64,000 bases of DNA from positions 1 through 64,000 of the forward strand of contig DOPG01000012.1 of assembly GCA_003513555.1 (NCBI GenBank), given 5' to 3'. Positions 37,579 through 47,856 of the stretch are shown here, piece after piece. Positions within the stretch are counted from its first letter, which is position 1. The number at the start of each line of letters is the position of its first letter. Under the pieces are notes generated by a model. The model made no database searches and had not been told where the DNA came from. It saw only the letters and a program-made list of their open reading frames with translations. Position numbers and translations under genes: made by a program. The DNA is from Rhodopirellula sp. GTDB taxonomy: Bacteria; Planctomycetota; Planctomycetia; Pirellulales; Pirellulaceae.

Positions 37579-38946
37579 CTAGCGTGACGAGCGGCTCCGC
37601 AAATACTTCAGCTTGTACTTTTCGTAAAGCATTTTGTGTCTGCTACCAAGGTCTACTGCACGCCCTTGTATGAAAGCGGCCTCAACATTCGTTTCGGTTT
37701 CCAGAATATCACCATCTGCCAAGATCAGTGTCGCATCTTTACCAGTACTAATGGACCCGACACGATCTGCAACTCCAAGAATCTCAGCCGCCGACAGCGT
37801 TATAGCTCGCAAGCCATCGGGATGCGGCAAACCATAAGCTACGGCCACGCCAGCATGATAAGGAAGATTTCGGGCATTTGCTGCACCTCCGGGAGACCCA
37901 GCTCCCTCTCCACAAATCGCAAATTTCACACCCGCTGCACGCAGTCGCTCTGGCAACGTGTATGCGGTGTCGTAAGCTTCATCACGACGGAGCGGAAGAC
38001 GGTACGTGGATGCAATGATGACAGGAACATCATATTTCTTCAGCAGCTCAGCGCATGGTTCGGCGTCATACCCGCCATAAATCACAATCGACAAGCCCTG
38101 AGCCTGTCCGTAAGCCACGGCAGATTCGATTTCCATTTGTCGATCAGCATCTACAAATACTGGCAATTCACCATTAGCCACTGGAATCAGACTTTCCAGC
38201 CTGATGTCGGTCGCAGTGGTATCTGGTGCCGTCTGACGAGCTTTCTCATATCGCCGTACTGAATCCAGCAGCTCATCTAATTCAGTGAATTTCTGCTCTC
38301 TTTTCTTGCGCTGATCAGTAGCATCATTGCCACGAGGTTGCATTGCCCCCCAGTCGATGTACATCCCTGCTGGTGCTTTGAGTTTCATTTCCGAAACCGT
38401 CCAGCCATCAAGATTGATCACCGCAGTCTGACCGCGAATGTACCTTCCTCTTGGTGCTGTCATGACTGTCAGCACACCACCTGCACGTGCAACAGGAATC
38501 AATTCACTATCAGGATTCACAGCGACCCAAGCTCTCGCATTCGGATTCACCGAACCGTACTCGGTACGATCATCCGTTTCTTCGACAGCACTGATCTCGC
38601 GCAAACCAAGGTCAGTCATCGATTCAATCAGGCCGGGGTACAAGTGCTTCCCCGATCCATCAATTTCCAAAGCTTGTTTTGGGGCTTTGAGAGCTTTGCC
38701 AATCTTGGTGATTTTCCCTGCCTCGAAGATTACATCCCCATCGTTGATATCAGCACCATCGACGACATGAACTGTCGTATTGCGGATCACGATTGGTCTA
38801 CTTTGGGGCGCACCAGGCACCTGGTCGTGAGCCTCAATGTTAGGCAACATTGCAAAGACTACAAAGGCAGCCGTGGCCAGTTTTATTCCACTCATGATTC
38901 TTGAACTACTTCCGGACGATTGTTTGATTTGCTTACACCGTTTCAT
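37579..38946 (-). CDS. amidohydrolase-like protein lacking metal ligands, secreted
   Basis: The 455-residue protein has a signal-like segment (about 19-39, ending NIEA) and the overall amidohydrolase layout: a beta-sandwich start VVIRNTTVHVVDG-like, YPGLIE at 103-108 and C-terminal GVADRVGSISTGKDATLILADG. The first metal-binding HxH that should follow PGLI(D) is replaced: M110 and D112 occupy the His positions. The later His sites read VFVDADRQ and IIASTYR, so the metal centre looks lost. It lies seven bases downstream of the 1077-residue amidohydrolase gene and is surely co-transcribed. It may have a structural or regulatory role. Confidence 0.82.
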   Translation of the reverse strand: MKRCKQIKQSSGSSSRIMSGIKLATAAFVVFAMLPNIEAHDQVPGAPQSRPIVIRNTTVHVVDGADINDGDVIFEAGKITKIGKALKAPKQALEIDGSGKHLYPGLIESMTDLGLREISAVEETDDRTEYGSVNPNARAWVAVNPDSELIPVARAGGVLTVMTAPRGRYIRGQTAVINLDGWTVSEMKLKAPAGMYIDWGAMQPRGNDATDQRKKREQKFTELDELLDSVRRYEKARQTAPDTTATDIRLESLIPVANGELPVFVDADRQMEIESAVAYGQAQGLSIVIYGGYDAEPCAELLKKYDVPVIIASTYRLPLRRDEAYDTAYTLPERLRAAGVKFAICGEGAGSPGGAANARNLPYHAGVAVAYGLPHPDGLRAITLSAAEILGVADRVGSISTGKDATLILADGDILETETNVEAAFIQGRAVDLGSRHKMLYEKYKLKYLRSRSSR

Positions 38947-38953
38947 ATTTTGC

Positions 38954-41900
38954 TCAGTTCTTCTTCAGGTTTCCGGTGTAATCGTACTCATGACTACCAT
39001 GGGCAGCACAATGCACATCATGCTTTACCCAACGGTCTTCTTCGGCTACTTCTTTTGGTGTCGCTCTTGTGGAGCTACGACCACCAGCGAGTGCTTTTTG
39101 TATGAGTCGGGACCGTAGTTCCCGATCACGATCCTGCAACTCCTGATCTTTACGGAGGTCAAAGTAACAACGTCCGTCGACCCAAGTCTGCTCACATCTG
39201 GTCAGCGTTGACAACGGTCGACCGCTCCAAACCACCAAATCCGCATGTTTCCCTTCGCGAAGCGAACCAACATATTGCTCAATCCTCAATTGCTTGGCTG
39301 GATTCAACGTGACAAACTTCAATGCTTCGACTTCAGGCACTCCACCATACTTGGTTGCCTTTGCAGCCTCTGTATTGAGATGCCGAGCGAGTTCGCGGTC
39401 ATCGCTATTGAAGGACACCACCACACCACGGTCGTGCATCAAGGCTCCGTTGTAAGGAATTGCGTCGAGGACTTCGAATTTGTAAGCCCACCAATCAGAG
39501 AAGGAAGATCCCATTGCGCCATGGCGAGCCATGCGGTCAGCCACTTTGTAACCCTCCAGAATGTGCTGTAACGTTCCAATTTGAACGCCAAACTCCTCCA
39601 AAACATCCAAGGTGGCGACAATCTCATCCTGCCGATAACTGTGGCAATGTATCCAACGCTCACCATTCTGAACTTCGCTCAACGCTTCCAGTTGCAGGTC
39701 AACACGCGGTGGTAAAGTGTCGTGCTCTCCACTCTTCCAGCGTCTCCACTTGGCTTGGTACTCGCGTGCTGCAAGCAGTTGATCACGAATGATCTGTTCG
39801 ACACCCATCCGTGTGTTGGGATATCGACTTTGGCTCCGTTTCACGTTTTCGCCCAAAGCAAACTTGATTCCCTTGGGTGCTTCTTTCATCTTCAACCCAT
39901 CCATCGTCTGACTCCAACGCAGCTTGATGACCTGATTCTGCCCACCGATAGGATTGGCGGAACCGTGCAGAATGTTCGAAGTGGTCAATCCGCCGGCAAG
40001 CTGTCGATAGATTTGGATATCACTGTTGTCAATGAAATCACCAATGCGGACTTCAGAAGTGACTGCTTGGCCCGACTCATTCACACCTCCATCAGTTCCC
40101 ATATGAGAGTGACAATCGATAAGGCCAGGCGTGATGTGCTTTCCACTGGCATCAATCACGCGGCTATTCTGAGGTGCCTTAATATTTGACCCAACTTCGA
40201 CAATTAGCCCATCACGAATCAGGATGTCAGCGTTCTCAATTTTACCTGCTTCTTCACAAGTCCAAATGGTCGCGTTGCGGAACAAGACAGTCGACTGCTC
40301 TGACATTCTGACATCAGAGCCGAATGCACCGAAAGGAAAACGGACCTTGGAGTAAGCTGCGTCAGGAGAGTCAGGGCCCGCTTGGTCGTTCTCTGACTCG
40401 GCATCCACTGCGGCAACTGCATCAGCGTCTTTGACTTTCTCAGATGAATCACTCTTGAATGAGTTAGCCTCATCCTGTGCAGCATCATTGGTAGCAACGG
40501 AAAGACGTTTCATGGCTGGACTTTGGGAACCACCCCCAGGCAGCCTCAAGGCAGCCACGAGGTCCATTCCATCACTGTCACTTGTCAGGGTGATGATCGT
40601 CAGTTGCGTGATGCCTGCCGGAAATCTTTTATCGACCTCGCCCAAATTCAGATTGGCTGTCAAACGATCCCTCTGCTGAACCACGTTCTGCAGCTTGGTT
40701 GATGTAACCTTTGCTTTCTCTTTCTTTCTTTTGTTCTTCTGATTGCGTTGCTTCTCAGCAGCGGAGACCGCTACGACCGATCCACTGATTTTTCCGTCAG
40801 CCCCTTCAAGTTCAAGCCTGACTTTTACATTTCGACCATCTGCGTTGCGGACAGAAAGCTCCCATTTACCTGCGATGGTAGGATACTCAACTTTGGCACC
40901 CGCACTCATCACAAACCTCTCTCCGGCAACCCAACATTCAAGCACTTTTGTTTTGTCGGAGAACAGATTTCCATCAGTGATTACGAGGTTGGCAATCATG
41001 CCAGATTCAATACGCCCCACCTGCTCTTGGATTCCCAGCAATTCAGCGGGGATAACCGTTAGCGCGGCCAAGGCCTCGTCTTCTTCCAAACCATGTGCCA
41101 CAGCAACTCGCACCTGTGTCAAAAACTTGCCCACATCATCCAGTCCATCACTGGTCAGGCAGATTTTCACACCGGCTGCGGCAAGCCTCGCTGGATTCTC
41201 GGGTGCCAGCTCCCAATGCATAAGTTCCTGAAGAGTCACATCGCGCGCAGCATCAGCGGTTTTCACGTCCGGAGTGTCTGGAAATTCAACTGGCAACAGA
41301 TACGGTCTTTTCGTCGCGACAATTTCGTCGAGTTGTCGGTACTCACGCCCCGACCCACGAATGATTGCCTCGAAAGAAAACTCACGAGCGAAGCTATCAG
41401 CTCGGATCGCCATCCGATCGTTGGCTGCATCGATCACAAATACCTTCGAATCGATCGCGTCTCCAAGGACTTGCAAGGCAACATTTTTGTCAGGACGATC
41501 AAGTTGCGGTGTCGCGTTGTAAGCACTCCACGCCCGCTTGTACCAGGTCGCATCATGAAAAGCCTGCCTCAACAGAGCAACAGCGCCCATGGGCGAATTC
41601 GGGTACCGTGCACGCGAACCACCACGTGGCACGGTTAAATTCAAGTGCTGCCATGCATTGGCCGACAGCAAATTACGCCCTTTGGATGCTTGTCCAGTCA
41701 GCATCACGCAGCTGCTACCTTTCACGATTCCTCCTTTGGGAGCAATCAATCGAACAGCAATACCCTGCGATCTTAGTTTAGATGCATCGGGTGCGGTTTC
41801 TCCGATGGACTCAGAAATCTTAACCTGCGGCGAAACGTTGGCATTCCAATATCCTGGCAGCGATTGGTTCACCGTCGCATCGCTTTCACTCCACGCGTCA

Positions 41901-42187
41901 ATCAAACCGGGATAAATTCGTTTACCTTCACAATCGATGACTTGATAACCCGCAGGAATCACTTGCTGCTGCCCCACCGCAGTAATCGAAGCACCTTCAA
42001 CGAGCACGGTTGCATCACTGAGGGTTCGACTTGGCGAAACCACCACTTCGGCATTCACAAAAGCGAAACCGGGGATTGGGTTTTCACGCAGACCAACAAT
42101 GGGTTTAGCCTCAGTATCCGATTGGGCCTGCAGGGCGGTTGGCAGTAGTACTGCGCACAGGATTGCCAGAAGTAGCGTGTGCCGCAT
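38954..42187 (-). CDS. tandem amidohydrolase, first barrel degenerate, second intact
   Basis: The 1077-residue exported protein (signal peptide about 1-22, ending LQAQS) contains two amidohydrolase barrels. The first, about 40-440, reads PGLIDAWSE at 93-101, with W99 and E101 in place of the two metal-binding His. A linker with a small beta-domain and a Lys/Arg-rich stretch follows (about 440-620). The second, about 640-1060, has an intact PGLIDCHSH near residue 690, plus IHCHSYRQDE, TLQHILEGYK and SFNSDD, that is, a complete metal site. The likely activity is hydrolysis of a cyclic amide, dipeptide or similar bond, substrate unknown. Seven bases separate it from the next amidohydrolase-like gene. 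Confidence 0.88.
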   Translation of the reverse strand: MRHTLLLAILCAVLLPTALQAQSDTEAKPIVGLRENPIPGFAFVNAEVVVSPSRTLSDATVLVEGASITAVGQQQVIPAGYQVIDCEGKRIYPGLIDAWSESDATVNQSLPGYWNANVSPQVKISESIGETAPDASKLRSQGIAVRLIAPKGGIVKGSSCVMLTGQASKGRNLLSANAWQHLNLTVPRGGSRARYPNSPMGAVALLRQAFHDATWYKRAWSAYNATPQLDRPDKNVALQVLGDAIDSKVFVIDAANDRMAIRADSFAREFSFEAIIRGSGREYRQLDEIVATKRPYLLPVEFPDTPDVKTADAARDVTLQELMHWELAPENPARLAAAGVKICLTSDGLDDVGKFLTQVRVAVAHGLEEDEALAALTVIPAELLGIQEQVGRIESGMIANLVITDGNLFSDKTKVLECWVAGERFVMSAGAKVEYPTIAGKWELSVRNADGRNVKVRLELEGADGKISGSVVAVSAAEKQRNQKNKRKKEKAKVTSTKLQNVVQQRDRLTANLNLGEVDKRFPAGITQLTIITLTSDSDGMDLVAALRLPGGGSQSPAMKRLSVATNDAAQDEANSFKSDSSEKVKDADAVAAVDAESENDQAGPDSPDAAYSKVRFPFGAFGSDVRMSEQSTVLFRNATIWTCEEAGKIENADILIRDGLIVEVGSNIKAPQNSRVIDASGKHITPGLIDCHSHMGTDGGVNESGQAVTSEVRIGDFIDNSDIQIYRQLAGGLTTSNILHGSANPIGGQNQVIKLRWSQTMDGLKMKEAPKGIKFALGENVKRSQSRYPNTRMGVEQIIRDQLLAAREYQAKWRRWKSGEHDTLPPRVDLQLEALSEVQNGERWIHCHSYRQDEIVATLDVLEEFGVQIGTLQHILEGYKVADRMARHGAMGSSFSDWWAYKFEVLDAIPYNGALMHDRGVVVSFNSDDRELARHLNTEAAKATKYGGVPEVEALKFVTLNPAKQLRIEQYVGSLREGKHADLVVWSGRPLSTLTRCEQTWVDGRCYFDLRKDQELQDRDRELRSRLIQKALAGGRSSTRATPKEVAEEDRWVKHDVHCAAHGSHEYDYTGNLKKN

Positions 42188-42531
42188 GAATACTCAACTT
42201 TTAAAATTGGAGCTATAAAAAACCTACTCACAGCATAGTTCAACCTCTCGTTTTCTGCTGCTTCGCCAGACATTATTCCAACTGGTAAACTGGCAGTGAG
42301 TGTTCCTCCATTCCAATTGCTAACAAATGGTACCGGACTGCCAATTCTGGCAATCCAATACGTATTTTTTCGGTTTTCTACCCCTTTTTATTTGGGAGCT
42401 CAAACATCGGGATTTTGCGATTCAAATCAAAACACTCTTGACCTGTACCCATTGCCGTATTAATTGTGGATTAGGGGCGAGGCGAGTGATCAACAACGCC
42501 GGCATGGCGGCTGAACTTATGGAGGCTGAAC
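42188..42531. other. divergent intergenic region
   Basis: No gene is supported between the tandem amidohydrolase and the hypothetical gene at 42532. It contains a small hairpin TGCCA-ATTC-TGGCA at 42339-42352 and a promoter-like element at 42438-42466. Confidence 0.5.
42438..42466 (+). promoter_or_regulatory. candidate sigma-70-type promoter
   Basis: TTGACC and TAATTG are separated by exactly 17 bases, 66 bases upstream of the start at 42532. This is the best promoter-like pair I see in the window, but planctomycete promoters are poorly defined. Confidence 0.35.
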
Positions 42532-43080
42532 ATGAAGCCCGAGAAGACCTCAGACAATTCGCCCAACCGCTCAACCATCGAACGGTTTTTTAGCGGTCTA
42601 AGCGAATACATCTTCCAGTCAAAACTGGGGGTCGCAGATGTACAGTTAATCGACTACCTCAGCGACATGATGCTGAGATTTGTACGAATCGATTCACTCA
42701 ATCGTGTTCGCCGTTCGAACGGACGCCCCGCGACCGAACTCTTCCAGATGTTGAGTGAAGCCGAGAAACGAATCGGTCTTGCCAAACGTGATGTTCACCG
42801 ACACATCGGTGATGTCACTCTGTTTTGGTCTGGGATGTATCCCGAACGACTGAGACGTCTCAGACCCGAGCGATCGCCCGACGGGTTTCTGGACTACTGC
42901 AAACAAGGCAAGCGAGCCTATGCGATCGCCGCTGAAATTGAAGGGGATGAACATCGACCCTCCAGCGATTTACTTCATCAACTCAGCAGCGAATTTGAAA
43001 TGTGCGCTTACGGATTGCGCGAGGTACGTCGTGAGTGGGAACGCGGGCCAGCTGAGGGTGGGCCACTTTTGCTTTCGTAA
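42532..43080 (+). CDS. hypothetical protein, 182 residues
   Basis: I do not recognise a family. The product is soluble, helical and charged, with no signal peptide or membrane helix. A conserved-looking core is FFSGLSEYIFQSKLGVAD near the N-terminus, followed by RLRRLRPE and an acidic/basic C-terminal half. The ATG at 42532 has GGAGG at a good distance, and coding quality is high, so it is a real gene. It stands alone before the M32 carboxypeptidase gene and is read from a candidate promoter at 42438. Confidence 0.75.
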   Translation: MKPEKTSDNSPNRSTIERFFSGLSEYIFQSKLGVADVQLIDYLSDMMLRFVRIDSLNRVRRSNGRPATELFQMLSEAEKRIGLAKRDVHRHIGDVTLFWSGMYPERLRRLRPERSPDGFLDYCKQGKRAYAIAAEIEGDEHRPSSDLLHQLSSEFEMCAYGLREVRREWERGPAEGGPLLLS

Positions 43081-43407
43081 GTCAACGCTAGGACTGCAGT
43101 TCCACGGTTACAGTTCCTCGCAGACTGTCCCGAAATCCGTACCACAGGGCTTACCATGGCGGCTACCAGTTAAGTCGATGTGATTCCTGCCAATGGCAAT
43201 CCTCGCCGCCTATCGCCTGCACAACTCAATGACAGCAAGCATTCGACTTCATCTGTCGTGGCCCACCAAACCCAATCGTAACGCTCACACACAGCTTCAA
43301 TGCTTGCACTCCGGCAGCCTCACATCCTGCGGTGATGGCGCACCGACTCCCAAACGTTACGCTGCTGTCATCAATTGAACAGCTGTACGAAAAGGAAACA
43401 TCACAAT
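43081..43407. other. intergenic region before the M32 carboxypeptidase
   Basis: No gene, tRNA, terminator or clear promoter is visible in this stretch. Confidence 0.5.
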
Positions 43408-44937
43408 ATGTCAGTCAGCCAAGAACGTTTCGACTCGGTATGTGCGAGAGCCCGCGAGGCCATGGTACTACACTCCACCGCTGACACGCTTGAGTGGGAC
43501 GAGCGAACCGGAATGCCGATCGCCGCCGGAGAATATCGTGCTCAACAGATCTCTACCTTGCGCGCCCTCGTACACGAACGGCGCACAGACTCCACCTATG
43601 GAGATGACCTACAGCAATTGATTCAAGATAGCGAAACCGAAGACCCCCACGGTCCAGTAGCTGCTACTGCCCAACAGTTATATCGGGACTGGCAACGTGA
43701 TTGCAAACTGCCGACTGAACTGGTTGAACGCATCTCTCAAGCGACAGTGCGGGGACAACAAACATGGGATGCGGCACGGCAAGCCGATGATTTTGCAATC
43801 TTTGAACAGACACTCGGACATGTCATCGATCTGAAACGCGAAGCGGGACAACGACTCAGCGAAGGCACCGATCGAAGCGTCTATGAAGCATTGCTGGACG
43901 AATACGAACCAGATGCCAAGGTGGACGACATTCAGCAAGTGTTTGATGATCTACGCGGACCACTGGTCAAGTTAATCGCAGCGATCAAGGAGTCTCCTCA
44001 GCAACCGGACACAAGTATTCTTGAGCGTACTTACTGCATTGATGACCAACGGGATTTCAGTCATTTCGTTGCCGAACAGATAGGGTTTGACTTTGAGCGA
44101 GGTCGCTTGGATGAAACATCTCATCCATTTTGCACCACACTTGGTCCCCATGATTGCCGCATTCTGACTCGATACGACCCTCACTGGCTGCCTGCGGGTT
44201 TGTTCGGAACCATGCATGAAGCAGGTCACGGAATGTATGAGCAAGGACTGCGACCCGATTGGTTTGGACTGCCCCCAGGATCTTATGTCTCACTAGGGAT
44301 ACATGAGTCCCAGTCAAGATTGTGGGAGAATCAGGTAGGTCGCAGCCGACCGTTTTGGGAATGGCTTTACCCACAGACGAACGAAGCATTCCAATCACAA
44401 CTTGATGGCGTCTCTTTGGATACCTTTCACTTTGCCATCAATACAGTACGCCCCAGCTTGATTCGAGTTGAAGCAGATGAAGCAACTTACAACTTACATA
44501 TCATTATTCGTTTTGATCTCGAACAACAATTGATTGATGGTTCTCTAAAAGTCAAAGACTTGCCTGAAGCGTGGAACGCCCGGTACAAGAGTGACTTGGG
44601 GATTTGCCCTTCCTCCGATGCCGATGGGGTACTACAGGATGTCCACTGGAGCGCTGGCTTGATCGGTTATTTCCCAACCTACACGTTGGGAAATGCTGCG
44701 GCAGCTCAACTTTTTAGTGCTGCCAGTGAACAGATCGGCGACCTCGACGAACTTTTTGCACGAGGTGAGTTCCGTCCTCTGCTGGATTGGTTACGCGAAC
44801 GAATTCACTTTGATGGTCGCTGTTATAGTGGTTCTGATCTGATTGAGAGAGCAACGGGAACCCCACTGAGCGCCACTCATCTGATCCAATACTTGAAGTC
44901 AAAGCTGGAACCTCTCTACGGAATCATTGAAAGTTGA
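43408..44937 (+). CDS. carboxypeptidase Taq (M32) family metallopeptidase
   Basis: This cytoplasmic zinc enzyme removes C-terminal residues from peptides. The 509-residue length is typical. The active site HEAGH is at residues 270-274 in TMHEAGHGMYEQG, with further M32 blocks: DFERGRLDETSHPF before it and GIHESQSRLWENQVGRS after it, which carries the third ligand Glu. NTVRPSLIRVEADEATYNLH near the end is also diagnostic. I use the ATG at 43408, preceded by AAAGGAA; the frame is open from a TTG at 43375. Confidence 0.95.
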   Translation: MSVSQERFDSVCARAREAMVLHSTADTLEWDERTGMPIAAGEYRAQQISTLRALVHERRTDSTYGDDLQQLIQDSETEDPHGPVAATAQQLYRDWQRDCKLPTELVERISQATVRGQQTWDAARQADDFAIFEQTLGHVIDLKREAGQRLSEGTDRSVYEALLDEYEPDAKVDDIQQVFDDLRGPLVKLIAAIKESPQQPDTSILERTYCIDDQRDFSHFVAEQIGFDFERGRLDETSHPFCTTLGPHDCRILTRYDPHWLPAGLFGTMHEAGHGMYEQGLRPDWFGLPPGSYVSLGIHESQSRLWENQVGRSRPFWEWLYPQTNEAFQSQLDGVSLDTFHFAINTVRPSLIRVEADEATYNLHIIIRFDLEQQLIDGSLKVKDLPEAWNARYKSDLGICPSSDADGVLQDVHWSAGLIGYFPTYTLGNAAAAQLFSAASEQIGDLDELFARGEFRPLLDWLRERIHFDGRCYSGSDLIERATGTPLSATHLIQYLKSKLEPLYGIIES

Positions 44938-45028
44938 CACGCAGGGGGCCTGACCCGAGATCGACCTGATTTTTGTCGGACGTTGCGTTACACTTTCGTA
45001 TTCCTTTCACTGCTTCTCAAAGGTCACC

Positions 45029-46495
45029 ATGATTATCTCGAATTGCCCAAGGTGCCAAGAAAGGTTTCGTGTTCCCCTAGGGACAATGCCAGAAGACGCC
45101 TATGCGATGTGTCCTTGGTGTCACGAGACCTTTCCGCTCGTCGAAGTGCTCAATCATCTTCCACCCGTATTACAAATTCTGACGGCCGATGGTGAACCCA
45201 TTGCTATCATGGAACCGGCTGCCCGTCACTCTTCAGCGGCACTTCCATCGCTAGCTGGTGCATCACTTGGGCCTTCAGACCACCTGCAGACTAATGACGG
45301 TGCAGGCAGCGACCAGCAGTGGGATCCTACAGCTCTGAACTTTGGTGCTGAGCATCGACAAGCCGAAGACGGGTGGACTCTTGGCGGTACATCCCAAACT
45401 GCACCCATGCGCTTATCCCCGGGCCCCAATCGAAGAAAGAAAGGTAGTTCAGGAATTCGATCGATGGTGCAAGTCGTTGTCGGCGGATTACTTTCAGTGC
45501 CAATCGCCCTCGCCATTCTTTTGGCGGTTGGACGCGCCCCTGATCTTGGTTTCTGGCCTTTTGATGGCCAAGCAAGATCACCACGGGAACTGCTGCCATT
45601 TATTGATGATGCGGATACTGACGACCAGACAGCCTTCCCCAGCTTCGAGGGTCAGCAACTCGACACATCCGACTTCGACGAGGCGATGAAGAAAGCTGAG
45701 GACCCCAGCGAGGCTGCTCTTGACCAGATATTTGCTCCCGACGAACGACTGGACTCTGACGATCAGAGCAATCTGACCCCAACGGCACCAGCAAATCCTA
45801 ATCAATCTGCATTTCGTAAAAGCACAGAAACCACACCCGATCCTACGCAGCCCAAAGAGCTTAAAAATCCACCTGAGTTGCCAAACACCTTGGCAAACAC
45901 AAGCACAGATTCAAGACCGGTGATCGAGCCCGAATCAGAAGCTTCAAACAACACCGAAAACCAGTCCGATTCAGCAACGACGATCATCGCTGCAAGCCAG
46001 ATCAAACCATCTGAACAAGTGGTCGATAACAACACTAAATCAAAATCGATCGACGCGGTACCTGCAAAAATCATGATCGAGATTACAGCCGTGGTCCAAG
46101 CGATCACAAAACTTGATACAGATGATCAAGACATTGACACCGACAGCTTGGCCGAAGCCTACGAAAGCATTGCGAAGGCTTGCGAAACGGCGCAGGAGCA
46201 TCCTGCTGCACTTTCCTCATTGGCCAATGCTGTCAGCCAATCCACAGCATTAAAGCAACTCCAAGAAGCGGCCGTAACTTGGCTGGACTACCCTCAACGA
46301 TCAACACAGGGAATTGCCCTGATTGGAAAACCAGGTGCCACAGCAAAAAGCCAAATCCTTACGCTTGATTCCGGTCGTGTTCTGACCATCAGTGGTAATT
46401 TAAGCCTGCCGCTAGCGGAGACGGTGGTGGTCTTAGGACAACTCACCGAGACTAAAGATGAAATTCAGATCGGCTTCAGCGCACCTCTTCCTTAA
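45029..46495 (+). CDS. zinc-ribbon membrane protein, hypothetical
   Basis: The N-terminus has a CPRC...CPWC zinc ribbon (cysteines 6, 9, 28, 31), similar to the short MJ0042-like ribbons that start many planctomycete membrane proteins. One hydrophobic helix lies at about 146-172. The segment between about 180 and 330 is rich in Asp, Asn, Thr, Pro and Ser and probably disordered; the last 140 residues are more ordered. The function is unknown. The ATG at 45029 is preceded by AAGG. It has no obvious operon partner. Confidence 0.78.
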   Translation: MIISNCPRCQERFRVPLGTMPEDAYAMCPWCHETFPLVEVLNHLPPVLQILTADGEPIAIMEPAARHSSAALPSLAGASLGPSDHLQTNDGAGSDQQWDPTALNFGAEHRQAEDGWTLGGTSQTAPMRLSPGPNRRKKGSSGIRSMVQVVVGGLLSVPIALAILLAVGRAPDLGFWPFDGQARSPRELLPFIDDADTDDQTAFPSFEGQQLDTSDFDEAMKKAEDPSEAALDQIFAPDERLDSDDQSNLTPTAPANPNQSAFRKSTETTPDPTQPKELKNPPELPNTLANTSTDSRPVIEPESEASNNTENQSDSATTIIAASQIKPSEQVVDNNTKSKSIDAVPAKIMIEITAVVQAITKLDTDDQDIDTDSLAEAYESIAKACETAQEHPAALSSLANAVSQSTALKQLQEAAVTWLDYPQRSTQGIALIGKPGATAKSQILTLDSGRVLTISGNLSLPLAETVVVLGQLTETKDEIQIGFSAPLP

Positions 46496-46724
46496 GCCAC
46501 GGTCGTATCAGCCAAATCCTGATCGGGAACGAATAACTTACCTGTCTTTGACCTGAACTGATCGTCAGGACACATCCCCAGTCTTGATGGACCTGCTGAT
46601 GGATGCGTGAAATGGCGATTTTCTCAATCGCAACGCGATTGTTCAGGCAGTATTGCTTGCTTTCTATACTTGCTGCACAGCCATTCCTGTCATTAGGTTC
46701 CACGATACAACGTGATCGTTGTCC

Positions 46725-47636
46725 ATGAAAATCTACTACACCGATCATTTTGAACTGCCGCTTCCGGATGGCCATCGATTTCCGATGGTAAAATACCGAC
46801 AACTGCGACAGCACGTTGTACGAAGCGATTACCACCTGCAGGATTCGCTGATCGTGCCCCCCGCCGCTACGGATGAACAACTCCTGTCCTGCCACACTGA
46901 ACGCTACGTCAGTGCGGTTTGTGACGGAACACTGAGCAATCACGAAATCCGTCGAATTGGATTTCCATGGTCACCACAGATGGTGGAACGTTCGCGCCGC
47001 AGTACTGGGGCAACTCTGGCGGCAAGTCGGGCCGCCCTGACTGATGGAATGGCGGTGAACCTCGCAGGTGGCACCCACCATGCCATGCGAGATGCAGGAG
47101 AGGGCTACTGTGTATTCAATGATGCAGCAGTCACGATTCGCACCTTACAGCGTGAGAAAGTGATACAGCGTGCTTGCGTGATTGATCTCGATGTGCACCA
47201 AGGAAATGGCACCGCAGAAATACTAGGCGATGATCCTACTGCATTCACACTGTCGCTTCATGGAGTTAAAAACTTCCCGATACGAAAATCGCCGAGTGAC
47301 CTTGACGTAGATCTCGATGACGGGACATCTGACGAGCAATACATGACTGCACTCCACAAAGCACTCCATCAACTTGGTAACTTTCAGCCGTTTGATCTTG
47401 CTATTTTTCTGGCCGGGGCTGACCCCTACGAACATGATCGCCTTGGCAGGCTGAAAGTGTCAAAAGAAGGACTGGCAGAGCGAGATCGAACGGTGATGCA
47501 ATGGTGTCTTGACCGTAACATTCCCTTAGCCATTGTGATGGCAGGTGGATATGCACCCGATGTGAAAGACATCGTCTCCATCCATGGCATGACGGTACAA
47601 TTAGCAAGCATGCACTTAAGACGCACAAAACAATAG
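46725..47636 (+). CDS. histone deacetylase-family (acetylpolyamine amidohydrolase-like) protein
   Basis: This 303-residue arginase/deacetylase-fold enzyme shows GGTHHAMRD near residues 115-123, with the two active-site His, DLDVHQGNGT near 154-163 with two zinc ligands (D156 and H158), and AGADPYEHDRLG with the third. Bacterial members deacetylate acetylated amines, lysine or polyamines; some act on acetoin-related targets. Substrate cannot be told. The ATG at 46725 is chosen over a TTG six bases upstream. It stands alone. Confidence 0.92.
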   Translation: MKIYYTDHFELPLPDGHRFPMVKYRQLRQHVVRSDYHLQDSLIVPPAATDEQLLSCHTERYVSAVCDGTLSNHEIRRIGFPWSPQMVERSRRSTGATLAASRAALTDGMAVNLAGGTHHAMRDAGEGYCVFNDAAVTIRTLQREKVIQRACVIDLDVHQGNGTAEILGDDPTAFTLSLHGVKNFPIRKSPSDLDVDLDDGTSDEQYMTALHKALHQLGNFQPFDLAIFLAGADPYEHDRLGRLKVSKEGLAERDRTVMQWCLDRNIPLAIVMAGGYAPDVKDIVSIHGMTVQLASMHLRRTKQ

Positions 47637-47856
47637 TACAAGCAGCCAACTGGCATGTGCTTTCACCAAGTAACTCCTTCGGTAGACCCGAATGTAAATC
47701 CTTGCAAATCATAGTCGAATGAATAGCTTCATCACACACGACCTCTTATGCTGGTAGCATCGATGGCTGGTTGAGCCTGCATTGCAAACCAAGCATCCGC
47801 TTGCTTACGACTGTCACATTCAAACCGCAACAGCCCCACTGACCAAGAGATAGACT

